28,532 bases of DNA from JBAZYZ01 sp041659085 (GTDB lineage Bacteria > Patescibacteriota > Minisyncoccia > Phycocordibacterales > VMEP01). Shown here in pieces: positions 1 to 7,092 of this stretch (the stretch's first letter is position 1; the number at the start of each line of letters is the position of its first letter). The notes below the pieces were generated by a model. The model made no database searches. It was given only the letters and a program-made list of their open reading frames with translations, and was not told the origin of the DNA. The stretch covers positions 1-28,532 of the forward strand of contig JBAZYZ010000009.1 in assembly GCA_041659085.1 (NCBI GenBank), in the 5' to 3' direction. A program made the translations under genes and the position numbers.

Positions 1-2
1 GT

Positions 3-1202
3 GGGGTTGTTGGCGATTTGTATAAAATCCAGAATTTGTTCAAGCCCAAAGATGGCAGGCTGTCATTTCGTATCAAGGAAGTAGAACCGGAGGAAAGTTA
101 TATAGACCACATGACACTTTCCCGTTTTGTCTATAACAAAGATGCCGAACTTTTGGTTGATTCAGGGTTCAAATCAGTCCGTGTTTTTAAGAAAGAGGCC
201 TTACTGTCGGGTGAAGGCATATCAAAGCAACGGATTTTATGGAATGGCGAAGATGTCTCAGAGACGCTCGGTAATTCAATCGCGATTTTTGAAAACTCCG
301 ACGGGGAAGGGCGTTTCATAGAGCCAGGCAAAGATATCGTTGAGATTGAAGGTAAACTGTCCGGCTCCGGCGCCGAAGCGTACCTAGTGTTAAAATCATA
401 TTATCGCGATTGGACATTAGGGGAGATTTTTGAGCAAGCGAAAGCAAAGAACAGCATTTCTTGGCGCGAATTCTTGGGCTCAGCGCGTACTCCGGGAGAT
501 TTTGTAAAGGTGGGGGTATTGATGGCTATAACGGTGTTTTTGGGGGTGACTTCTTCCGTGGTACCGTCTTTGCGCTCAGGTGCAATTACAATTAACGACA
601 CCAAGGAACTTGCAGCTCTTTTTGGTCCGCAGAAAGCGTCCGCAGACACACCTGGTTTCTTCCCGGTAGTAGGCAGGTCTATTGTTGTTGAATACTGGAA
701 CGGAAGCTCTTTTAGCACTTTGGATGTGTATTCTCCCCGCTACTATCAAATGACGCGTAATGTGTTCCGAATTCCAAAAGCAGCCATTCGGGAAACAGGC
801 GATATGCGTTTACGAATAACAGCAACAAATCGTCACAAGATAAGTTATATGGGGTTTGTGGCGCCAAACGAGACGATCGTGCCAAAAGCGGAGACTCTTA
901 AGGTAACCAGAGCTTTCCACCAAAGAGAAAGCAAGGATTATGCTTCTGTTTTAAACTCCAGGCAGTCCGGTGATTATTTGCATACAATTCCCGCGGATAT
1001 TGTTGATGTTGAGTTTGAAGCCCCGGTGCGTGAGTTAAAAAGTGACGACCAGGAATCGTATGTCCTTGCTTCAGGTGGTATATACACCAGCTTGTCGGAG
1101 AGTTCGCGTGTGGAAGCTGGCGACTGGGTATCGAAACTCGATACTGATGCGAGGAAATGGCTTGAGGCCATGAATGCGTTGCAAGAGGAGCGAAGAGTTT
1201 GA
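3..1202 (+). CDS. Membrane-anchored hypothetical protein, 5' truncated
   Basis: The reading frame is open from the first bases of the window, so the true start lies upstream; the TTG at 18 is only the first possible initiation codon and I do not believe it. About 395 residues are visible. Near the middle is a hydrophobic segment (nucleotides about 507-580, beginning KVGVLMAITVFLGV), with a domain on each side. The N-terminal part has a beta-rich run containing EPEESYIDHMTLSRF, a pattern I associate with repeat-type extracellular or ASPIC/UnbV-like proteins. The C-terminal half, with RESKDYASVL, DYLHTIPADIVDVEF and SYVLASGGIY, looks like a beta-sandwich that follows such domains. I cannot name a family. 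The stop is followed 27 bases later by another single-pass membrane protein on the same strand, so the two may form an envelope operon that continues upstream of the window. Confidence 0.75.
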   Translation, partial: GVVGDLYKIQNLFKPKDGRLSFRIKEVEPEESYIDHMTLSRFVYNKDAELLVDSGFKSVRVFKKEALLSGEGISKQRILWNGEDVSETLGNSIAIFENSDGEGRFIEPGKDIVEIEGKLSGSGAEAYLVLKSYYRDWTLGEIFEQAKAKNSISWREFLGSARTPGDFVKVGVLMAITVFLGVTSSVVPSLRSGAITINDTKELAALFGPQKASADTPGFFPVVGRSIVVEYWNGSSFSTLDVYSPRYYQMTRNVFRIPKAAIRETGDMRLRITATNRHKISYMGFVAPNETIVPKAETLKVTRAFHQRESKDYASVLNSRQSGDYLHTIPADIVDVEFEAPVRELKSDDQESYVLASGGIYTSLSESSRVEAGDWVSKLDTDARKWLEAMNALQEERRV

Positions 1203-1228
1203 ACAGGTTCGTTGTAAATATAAAATAA

Positions 1229-2467
1229 ATGGACTATTCCTATAAAAAAGAAATGACAAAGACGCACCTTGCGCGCTTGATAGTGGGTGTTTTCTTGGCA
1301 GGTATTGCTGTGGCGGTTGCTTACGGTATTTTTTGGTACGTAACATTGCCTACCATACCGGATGATTATAAAACTGTTTTTGCAGACGCTCTAATTGATG
1401 CCAACCCTAGTGTAATGGAAACAATTCCTCCAGCATTTACGCTCCCTGATAAAACGGAAGGAGACGCTCAAAAATTATTTGGCGCTTCTCGTATGTCAGC
1501 CGTGTTTGATTTTGGGAACCGCACCTCCGGATATTTGGCTAAAATTCTTGACTCAGAAAGCCCTGAATTTGAACCATACAAAAGTATTGCGGGGTACTTT
1601 CTGCTGCATTCTTTTTATGACTCCGGCGGTAGTGTCACTTTTATGGCAAACGCAGTAGAGTCATCCAAGTTTATGGATGATATAACAAAAAGAGCGGCAA
1701 CGGTTTTCCCTGGTTTATTCTCCATACCGCTTGAAAAAATGACATATCCGGAGAAGTCGTTATATTTTGCCAGTTACCTTATCGCTATGAGCGACAGGAA
1801 TGATTCCGTCGCAATACCGGGGAATGCATCGCTTGAATTAAGTCGCGCTTATCTCCAGATGAAAAAGTACCCAGAGAGCAGTTTGTATAAGATAGTGTCA
1901 GTGGCTAATGTGGAAGATAAGTTGCATAATCAGTTTGCTATAGTTCTTGATCGGCTTGAAAACCGAAAACAAAGTAACTATTCAGGACAGGCGGATTTAG
2001 AATATGCATCTTACGATACTCTTGCTGGACTAAATCTGACATCAGTGGCAATTGATAGTTTGCGCCAGTTTGGCGTAGCGGGTGCATTCCCCGAAGTGGA
2101 ATCGATAGACACCGGCGCCAATTTTGCGAACTCCTACGGTATTTCCAAGGAAAACGCAACCTCGCTTTTTAGGTTTACGAATTATTTGTATGTGAGACAT
2201 ATGGCTGTCTTCTCAGAGGAAACACCGGAAAATAAAGCAAAAATTGAAGAATTAGTCAAGAATATGGTTGGCGTGTCTCCGTACCAAAACGTTACCGAAT
2301 ATTCATGGATAATTAAAACTATGAAAAAGGTAAGTAACAGCGATGGCATCTATGGATTTTATACTGTAAAAGACATTTCATCCATAGCCAAACGAAGTGA
2401 AAATTTCAGGGAATATCTGAATACAAAAGGGTATTCATACATATTGGGTTCACCCAGCTCCCCCTAG
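1229..2467 (+). CDS. Hypothetical protein with N-terminal membrane anchor
   Basis: The 412-residue protein has a short charged N-terminus and one hydrophobic segment at about residues 17-38 (VGVFLAGIAVAVAYGIFWYV). The rest, about 370 residues, is predicted to lie outside the cytoplasm. There are no cysteine pairs, tandem repeats or catalytic motifs that I recognise; the composition suggests a largely helical domain. The ATG at 1229 has no Shine-Dalgarno sequence, but TATAAA/TAAAAT at 1219-1226 lies 2-4 bases upstream. A second ATG eight codons in (1253) is a possible alternative start. It follows the truncated membrane protein by 26 bases and is likely co-transcribed with it. It converges with the secreted-protein gene on the opposite strand; the hairpin between them can stop transcription. 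Function unknown. Confidence 0.75.
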   Translation: MDYSYKKEMTKTHLARLIVGVFLAGIAVAVAYGIFWYVTLPTIPDDYKTVFADALIDANPSVMETIPPAFTLPDKTEGDAQKLFGASRMSAVFDFGNRTSGYLAKILDSESPEFEPYKSIAGYFLLHSFYDSGGSVTFMANAVESSKFMDDITKRAATVFPGLFSIPLEKMTYPEKSLYFASYLIAMSDRNDSVAIPGNASLELSRAYLQMKKYPESSLYKIVSVANVEDKLHNQFAIVLDRLENRKQSNYSGQADLEYASYDTLAGLNLTSVAIDSLRQFGVAGAFPEVESIDTGANFANSYGISKENATSLFRFTNYLYVRHMAVFSEETPENKAKIEELVKNMVGVSPYQNVTEYSWIIKTMKKVSNSDGIYGFYTVKDISSIAKRSENFREYLNTKGYSYILGSPSSP

Positions 2468-2498
2468 TATTTTTTGTGGCGGTGTATTGGCTTCTTAA

Positions 2499-2529
2499 TA
2501 AAAAAACAGCGGGAGAGTGTCCCGCTGTT
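2499..2529 (-). terminator. Intrinsic terminator between convergent genes
   Basis: A perfect 10-bp stem (AACAGCGGGA at 2505-2514 with its complement at 2520-2529) closes a 5-nt loop. Read on the minus strand the stem is followed by a run of six to eight T's, so it fits the end of the secreted-protein gene, whose stop is at 2549. On the plus strand the T-run is poor (TTTGCTTGG), so it would act only weakly for the upstream gene. Confidence 0.8.
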
Positions 2530-2548
2530 TGCTTGGTTTCCCAGCCCC

Positions 2549-3388
2549 TCACTTGAGTGAGAGTGAAGAGAGGGAGTAGATATTGTCGCTACTGCCCCCG
2601 CTCCAAGAGGTTTCTGCTTTGTACAGGACTGGCCGCATTTTTACCTCCGGGGCGAGCCATTTCACCGTACTGTATTTCGTTGTCCATCCGGCCGGGTAAA
2701 TATTGCACCAACCGGACACCTCCACCCTGAGGGCCCTGAACTTCCCGGCCGGTACGGTTACTTCTTCCCAGCCGATGATTTTTCCGTCTCCTTTGCAATT
2801 GACCTCCTTTTTGTTATGGTCCGGATTCTTTGGATTGAATACGGATTTTACGGAGTATTTCTTGCCGACCTCGAGCGGATAAGCATGCTCTTCATACGAC
2901 GGGGCAAACTTCTCGACCACTCCTCCGGGCATTTGCCGCTCAACCATGTTGCCTTCGCGGTTGTAGATTCGGAAGTTGCCGGGATTCTTGCTAACCAAGA
3001 AAACGACATCACCGTTTCCCCTGACTTCCGTTACCTCCATCGGGTCATTCCACTGGCTGCTTTGACCGTTTTGGGCGTCACTTAAGCTGCGATACCCGCT
3101 GTAGGTGAGCGAATCTCCCACCTTGAGTGCTGGCGGTTTTGAAAGGTCGGTTACCGTTGAGCTCGGTTTCGCAGAAGCCAGTTCGGTTGGAACGCTGATG
3201 GGCTTTTTTACGTCCATCGCGGCGCCGCTCGGGGTTTCTGTCGGACGGATATCCGTAACAGCCGGTGGCGGTGAGGTCAGAGCTTGCGCCACTTTGGTGT
3301 CGTCGGTCGTCGCCGCAGGTTTTTCCTGGGCGATAGCCGACAATGCGAAAAGCGAAAGTGCAAAAGCAAAAACTTGGATTTTTTTCAT
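2549..3388 (-). CDS. Secreted beta-rich hypothetical protein
   Basis: The 279-residue protein starts with a classical signal peptide (MKKIQVFAFALSLFALSAIA, likely cleavage after AIA, before QEK). It continues with a Pro/Thr/Ala/Ser-rich linker to about residue 85, then a compact domain with alternating beta-strand patterns. The stretch IIGWEEVTVPAGKFRALRVE resembles the core of DUF3108-like and related proteobacterial secreted proteins; I infer a similar fold, not a function. The start is secure because GGAGG (3395-3399, minus strand) lies 6 nt before the ATG, one of few good Shine-Dalgarno sequences in the window. An extended -10 promoter lies about 90 bases upstream and an intrinsic terminator follows, so it is a stand-alone unit oriented against its neighbours. 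The strong RBS, orientation and betaproteobacteria-like sequence make recent acquisition possible. Confidence 0.85.
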   Translation of the reverse strand: MKKIQVFAFALSLFALSAIAQEKPAATTDDTKVAQALTSPPPAVTDIRPTETPSGAAMDVKKPISVPTELASAKPSSTVTDLSKPPALKVGDSLTYSGYRSLSDAQNGQSSQWNDPMEVTEVRGNGDVVFLVSKNPGNFRIYNREGNMVERQMPGGVVEKFAPSYEEHAYPLEVGKKYSVKSVFNPKNPDHNKKEVNCKGDGKIIGWEEVTVPAGKFRALRVEVSGWCNIYPAGWTTKYSTVKWLAPEVKMRPVLYKAETSWSGGSSDNIYSLSSLSLK

Positions 3389-3479
3389 GGTGTGCCTCCG
3401 TTAGGAAAAACAAGTTGAAAAATTTTATGCTTGGATCGCGCTCTTACTATACAAATGTGAAGAACGAATCCTAAGTTTA

Positions 3480-3508
3480 ATCATATCATACTTTGTTATA
3501 TAAGTCAA
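3480..3508 (-). promoter_or_regulatory. Sigma70-type promoter of the secreted-protein gene
   Basis: On the minus strand TTGACT (3503-3508) is followed by a 17-nt spacer and TATGAT (3480-3485), with TG one base before the -10 (extended -10). Transcription would start near 3473, giving an 85-nt leader ending in GGAGG-ATG. The surrounding region (3389-3670) is AT-rich and otherwise empty apart from a perfect DnaA-box sequence TTATCCACA at 3567-3575 on the plus strand and a weak TATATT at 3641-3646 upstream of the TPR gene. Confidence 0.65.
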
Positions 3509-3670
3509 TCACATATTAACCTATTTTAAGGCTTAAGAATAAGGATAAAATATGTGGTTTACTATATTATCCACAGGCATTGGTAGAAGGATGGCACCCT
3601 ATTTTTAGTCAAATGGTGTAAATAGTTCTGCCCTTATGATTATATTTTGTGTTATCATTAAGTGCTAGTG

Positions 3671-4435
3671 ATGAAAAATATCAAAGAGCAGAAGACTGTT
3701 TTATTGTTTTTGACCAAAAACGCAAGGAATGTTTTCATAAGCGTAATTTTACTTTTTATTTTAGTTGTTTATTTTGTGCCCCCGCTTTCTTACGCCATAG
3801 GCAATGTTTTTTTTGGGGAAGCTAGATCGCTTTATAATGTCCGGTTGGCGCAGTTTTTTTATAAGACTTCCGTTAGTCCCATATTTTCAAGTCTTCCGCC
3901 GCGTTATGCACATCACCAGTTGTCCCGCACCTACTTTATACAAGGCAGGTTAGGTAAAGCGTTGGAAGAGGCAAAAAAAGAATTGGAGACATATCCGGAC
4001 GATACGACCACTTACTACATACTCGGACTTACTTACGGATATATGAATCGCGAGATGGAGGCGATAGACGCTTTTTCTAGGTACATAGGAACACATCCCG
4101 GCACATGGGCGGCAAGAAACGATAAGGCCTGGCTGCAGTTTCGTATAGGAGACATAGATGGGGCGCTTGAAACAATAAAACCTGCCGTAGGGATGTTTGC
4201 GCGCAACGTCTGGGTGCAAAACACCTATTGCGCTTTACTTTTAAACAAGAAGGATTTTGTCGGGGCAAAGGAGGCTTGCTTGCGGGCGAAAGAAACAGCT
4301 GAAGCGATGACGGAAGAATCCTGGGGGATGGCGTATCCGGGGAATGACCCCAGGATATACGGTACGGGTTTGAAAGCGATGAAGATATCCATAGAGCAAA
4401 ACCTAAAATTAATACAAGATGCTGGCGCCAAGTAA
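3671..4435 (+). CDS. Membrane-anchored TPR protein
   Basis: The protein (254 residues from this ATG) has a basic N-terminus, one membrane segment at about residues 22-42 (VFISVILLFILVVYFVPPL), and then at least three tetratricopeptide-like repeats. These are visible as AHHQLSRTYFIQGRLGKALEEA, TTYYILGLTYGYMNREMEAI and WAARNDKAWLQFRIGDID, each ending in a P-D or N turn. TPR arrays hold protein partners, so a scaffold role on the outer face of the membrane is likely; the partner is unknown. GTG codons at 3662 and 3668 would add up to three residues; I prefer the ATG because none of these starts has a Shine-Dalgarno sequence. It precedes the large surface protein by 81 bases, where a separate promoter is visible. 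Confidence 0.8.
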   Translation: MKNIKEQKTVLLFLTKNARNVFISVILLFILVVYFVPPLSYAIGNVFFGEARSLYNVRLAQFFYKTSVSPIFSSLPPRYAHHQLSRTYFIQGRLGKALEEAKKELETYPDDTTTYYILGLTYGYMNREMEAIDAFSRYIGTHPGTWAARNDKAWLQFRIGDIDGALETIKPAVGMFARNVWVQNTYCALLLNKKDFVGAKEACLRAKETAEAMTEESWGMAYPGNDPRIYGTGLKAMKISIEQNLKLIQDAGAK

Positions 4436-4461
4436 AAGTCGCTTATGTGCATAACATTTGA

Positions 4462-4491
4462 TTGTCAATTTTAAAAAGATGTTATTATAAA
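4462..4491 (+). promoter_or_regulatory. Promoter of the surface-protein gene
   Basis: TTGTCA (4462-4467) and TATAAA (4486-4491) are separated by 18 nt; TATTAT at 4483-4488 is an alternative -10. Initiation near 4498 gives a leader of about 20 nt without a Shine-Dalgarno sequence before the ATG at 4517. Confidence 0.5.
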
Positions 4492-4516
4492 GTAGTAATA
4501 GATATTCTTAAAATAG

Positions 4517-6592
4517 ATGAAACAAAAACACCTGCCTAAATATGTTTCAAATGGCCTCAAGTCTCTTTTAAAGAGTCGCAGTTTGTTTGGCGCAGCAACC
4601 CTATTGTTTGTTCTTGTAGCCGTATTTTTTGCGTCACGCGGGGTGGTGCCTTATTCATCGGAGCTTTCATACATTGAGCGCTCCTCGGTCGGCGGCAACA
4701 TCGGTTCAGTTGTGCCGGCAAGCTGTGCGAGTGTTCCACCGACAGAGCACACACGCGGCGAATGTGGTTCTTCTGTGTGCGTGGTCTCACCGGCTAACCC
4801 AAAGGTTGGGGATACGGTCACTTGGAGCTTGTCAAAATACGACATAGATACGTACATATCTCTGGGGAACTATGTAGTTGGGTCATACATCGGAACTAGT
4901 CCTAATTACACCAGTAATACAAATTACGGCGGTTGGGCGCAATATCAGACCTCAATCTCAAAAACTTACTCGTCTCCCGGAACACAGTATGCGACGTTCT
5001 TTTTGCACACTGCTTATTGGGAGGATTCCAGAACAGACACCATAATTTCAGAGAGTTGTTCTGTAGACGTGACTGGCGCTTCTGCTCCTGCTTCTGTTTC
5101 TGCTTGCGGAGCAGACAACGGAGTCCCAACCACATCAGCTCCAAGCGGCAGTCTATGCAGCTCAGGCGCGCCAAGCACCCCATATCTGCAGTGTAGCGAC
5201 GAAATGGGCGATACGTGGGATTGTACTTATAGCCAGGACCCTCAGTGGAAATACCAGACGGTTAACATTGACGGCTGGTATTGGAAATGCGGTTCTACCT
5301 ATTGCAGCGCGCCGTATAGCGCCCCAACCACGGCTCCCTCAGTCACATACAACAAACCGACAGTTTCCTTCACAGCTACCCCTTCAAGTGTCGTAAGCGG
5401 CGGCACGGCCGCCTTAAGTTGGAGTTCAACAGACGCTGCTTACGGTTGCTACGCCCCTATCCCATGGCCTGGAGCCACAGTAGAGAGCTGTTATTACGAC
5501 GACTACAGCGAGTCGGATATCTGCACCGGCGGTCCGGTCTATCTGCCAGCGAACAATCCTTCCCCGCCCCCTTCTTCCGGCCCGATTACCGCTGACACGA
5601 CCTTCACGATTACATGTTCCGGTCCCGGTGGTTCAGTTTCTCAAACAGCGGGGGTTACCGTTACTTCCTCTTCGCCCCCGGGCTTTTTCTGCGGCTTACC
5701 GCTCATAGGTTCTATACTCTGTCCTCCCACCACAAAAACCTGTCCTGACGGTTCAGTTATACCGATAGCGAGCACTTGCCCCGCCACCACAAAAACCTGT
5801 CCTGACGGTTCAGTTATACCGATAGCGAGCACTTGCCCCGCCACCACAAAAACCTGTCCTGACGGTTCAGTTATACCGATAGCGAGCACTTGCCCCGCCA
5901 TTCTTCCAACTATCTCTATACCGACAACCTCTACCCCGGCCGAAGTCGCATACCCTGTCACTTGGGGTTCATCACCCGGTGACACATCATGTACTGTGCA
6001 AAGGAGCATTAACGGCGGCGCTTGGGGGACATGGTCCGGTCAGGTTCCGGCCGGAAGCACAAGCGGGTCCGGTTCAGAAACGCCGGCTAATCCTGGAACA
6101 GAAAGTTGGCGGAACACCTGTACCGGTCCCGGCGGTAGGGTTACCGTATCACCGGTCGTGTCTCACACGGTTACCGCTCCTTTGTGCCCTGACGGTTCAA
6201 TCAAGGCTACAACGAGTTGTTTTAGGACAAACGAGTGCGGAACCGCTTTGGGCAACACTACCTGCGGCTCAGCTTGCAGCGCCCCGGAACCGGATTGTCT
6301 TAGGGTGGGTATCAACAACTTTACCGCCCAACCGGCTAAGGTTGTGAGCGGCGGCACATTCTCTCTGACCTGGGGGTCATCCGGAGCCGACAGATGCGTT
6401 ATCTCGGGCGTACTAAACGGAAATCAGACCGAAAGCGTGCAGGTGGGAACGTCCGGCAACATGACAACGGTAAAACTCCGCTCAGATCCGTCCGCCTTTG
6501 CCACCTATACCCTGAGATGTTCAAACGCCAGATATTCGGATACCAGAAATATCAGTTTGCAGGTGCTGTCGCCGACAATCACGGAGTTCTAA
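4517..6592 (+). CDS. Large secreted/surface protein with Ig-like domains and tandem repeats
   Basis: The 691-residue protein has a basic N-terminus and one hydrophobic segment (about residues 20-40, SLFGAATLLFVLVAVFFASRG) that acts as signal or anchor. The rest is Ser/Thr/Pro/Gly-rich with many cysteines. Around residues 280-385 and 597-691 are Ig-like (PKD/CARDB-type) modules with the signature TATPSSVVSGGTAALSWSS / TAQPAKVVSGGTFSLTWGSS; a more divergent module lies at about 463-553. Residues about 404-460 are three identical copies of a 19-residue unit containing TCPDGSVIPIASTCP, with a degenerate CPDGSIKATTSC near residue 560. Such architecture is typical of Patescibacteria cell-surface proteins that may touch host cells or form pili-like fibres; that role is inferred. 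A strong terminator follows, so the gene ends its transcript. Confidence 0.85.
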   Translation: MKQKHLPKYVSNGLKSLLKSRSLFGAATLLFVLVAVFFASRGVVPYSSELSYIERSSVGGNIGSVVPASCASVPPTEHTRGECGSSVCVVSPANPKVGDTVTWSLSKYDIDTYISLGNYVVGSYIGTSPNYTSNTNYGGWAQYQTSISKTYSSPGTQYATFFLHTAYWEDSRTDTIISESCSVDVTGASAPASVSACGADNGVPTTSAPSGSLCSSGAPSTPYLQCSDEMGDTWDCTYSQDPQWKYQTVNIDGWYWKCGSTYCSAPYSAPTTAPSVTYNKPTVSFTATPSSVVSGGTAALSWSSTDAAYGCYAPIPWPGATVESCYYDDYSESDICTGGPVYLPANNPSPPPSSGPITADTTFTITCSGPGGSVSQTAGVTVTSSSPPGFFCGLPLIGSILCPPTTKTCPDGSVIPIASTCPATTKTCPDGSVIPIASTCPATTKTCPDGSVIPIASTCPAILPTISIPTTSTPAEVAYPVTWGSSPGDTSCTVQRSINGGAWGTWSGQVPAGSTSGSGSETPANPGTESWRNTCTGPGGRVTVSPVVSHTVTAPLCPDGSIKATTSCFRTNECGTALGNTTCGSACSAPEPDCLRVGINNFTAQPAKVVSGGTFSLTWGSSGADRCVISGVLNGNQTESVQVGTSGNMTTVKLRSDPSAFATYTLRCSNARYSDTRNISLQVLSPTITEF
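5727..5897 (+). repeat. Three identical 57-bp tandem repeats inside the surface-protein gene
   Basis: Units 5727-5783, 5784-5840 and 5841-5897 are identical at the DNA level and keep the reading frame (19 codons each, Cys-rich unit with CPDGS). Perfect DNA identity, with no synonymous drift, points to recent expansion by slippage or unequal exchange, so copy number probably varies between strains. Confidence 0.97.
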
Positions 6593-6612
6593 TTTAAACC
6601 GATTGCTTGCGG

Positions 6613-6643
6613 AAAGGCGGGGATATTCCCCGCCTTTTTGTTT
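6613..6643 (+). terminator. Intrinsic terminator after the surface-protein gene
   Basis: An 11-bp perfect stem (6613-6623 with 6627-6637) with a 3-nt TAT loop is followed by TTGTTTT. It lies 20 bases after the stop at 6592 and separates this gene from gatCA. Confidence 0.9.
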
Positions 6644-6663
6644 TGGGGAAAATCGGCTATGAT
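6635..6663 (+). promoter_or_regulatory. Possible promoter of gatCA
   Basis: TATGAT at 6658-6663 is a good -10 match; the hexamer 17 nt upstream (6635-6640, TTTTTG) is a poor -35 and overlaps the terminator T-run. Initiation near 6670 would place the whole fold-back element at the very 5' end of the transcript. AT-rich sequence inside the element offers other possible -10 boxes. Confidence 0.35.
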
Positions 6664-6678
6664 AAACATACGTTTGTG

Positions 6679-6812
6679 GACCCCGTAGTAGAAAATGGCA
6701 TAGGGGTTCTAAAGATTTATAAAATAGTAAATAACAAGAAATTATAAGCATAATTAGAAAATCGTGGAAACGGAGCTCTCCATGGAGCAATGCCACTTTT
6801 CACTACCGGATG
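6679..6812 (+). promoter_or_regulatory. Fold-back leader element ending on the gatC start codon (copy 1)
   Basis: The 5' arm (about 6680-6701, containing GTAGT-A-GAAAA-TGGCAT) pairs with a 3' arm (about 6790-6811, ATGCCA-C-TTTTC-ACTAC) with only two single-base bulges. Beyond that, CC (6682-6683) can pair with GG (6808-6809) and A6680 with the U of the gatC AUG. Just before the 3' arm is a small hairpin around CTCCATGGAG. Copy 2, upstream of the HEPN gene, has the same plan, the same distance to the start codon, and compensatory changes (TGGCAT/ATGCCA here, CGGCAC/GTGCCG there). There is no Shine-Dalgarno sequence, so the base of this stem is where the ribosome must begin. It could be a regulatory RNA or a MITE-like insertion with inverted ends. 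Confidence 0.6.
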
Positions 6813-7091
6813 GACAAAGAACAAATAGAAAAACTGGCTAAGCTCTCCAGGCTCTCGCTTAAGGAAGAAGAAAAAGAGGGGTTCCTCAAGGACTTCAAAG
6901 CTATCCTTGGGTATGTGTCCGAAATAAATTCGGTGGTTGCCGAACTTCCCGAAAAAGAAACAGGAAAACTGCGGAATGTGATGCGCGAAGACGGGGAACC
7001 ACACGAATCAGGCATCAATACGGATGACATACTCTCAAATGCGCCGTCCGTGCAGGATGGATTCGTGAAGGTTAAGCAGGTATTTGAGTAA
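6810..7091 (+). CDS. gatC: Asp-tRNA(Asn)/Glu-tRNA(Gln) amidotransferase subunit C
   Basis: GatC is the small subunit of the GatCAB amidotransferase, which converts Glu-tRNA(Gln) (and often Asp-tRNA(Asn)) to the amidated form; it clamps GatA to GatB. The 93-residue length and sequence are typical: MDKEQIEKLAKLSRLSLKEE at the start, a long helix, then LRNVMREDGEP and a C-terminal ILSNAPSVQDGFVKVKQVFE that matches the family ending (AP...ggfF.VPkv.e). The ATG at 6810 gives the expected N-terminus but has no Shine-Dalgarno sequence; it is embedded in the 3' end of the fold-back leader. gatA follows after one base. gatB is not in the window. The tRNA-Gln(CUG) found further along is a natural client of this enzyme. 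Confidence 0.95.
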   Translation: MDKEQIEKLAKLSRLSLKEEEKEGFLKDFKAILGYVSEINSVVAELPEKETGKLRNVMREDGEPHESGINTDDILSNAPSVQDGFVKVKQVFE

Positions 7092-7092
7092 T

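Noticed and set aside
3541..3660. Replication origin around the DnaA-box sequence at 3567-3575
   Set aside because: Only one perfect box lies here (another is at 27697-27705), with no box cluster and no dnaA, dnaN or similar gene nearby; two exact matches in 28 kb are only slightly above chance.
5727..5897. CRISPR array
   Set aside because: The three 57-bp units are contiguous, without spacers, and lie in frame in a coding sequence.
5641..6009. Minus-strand 122-codon frame with repeats, antisense to the surface-protein gene
   Set aside because: It only mirrors the 57-bp repeats of the real gene on the plus strand.
7084..7092. TTG start for gatA three codons upstream of the ATG
   Set aside because: It overlaps the gatC stop, and counting from the ATG puts the catalytic triad at the same positions (79, 154, 178) as in S. 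aureus GatA.
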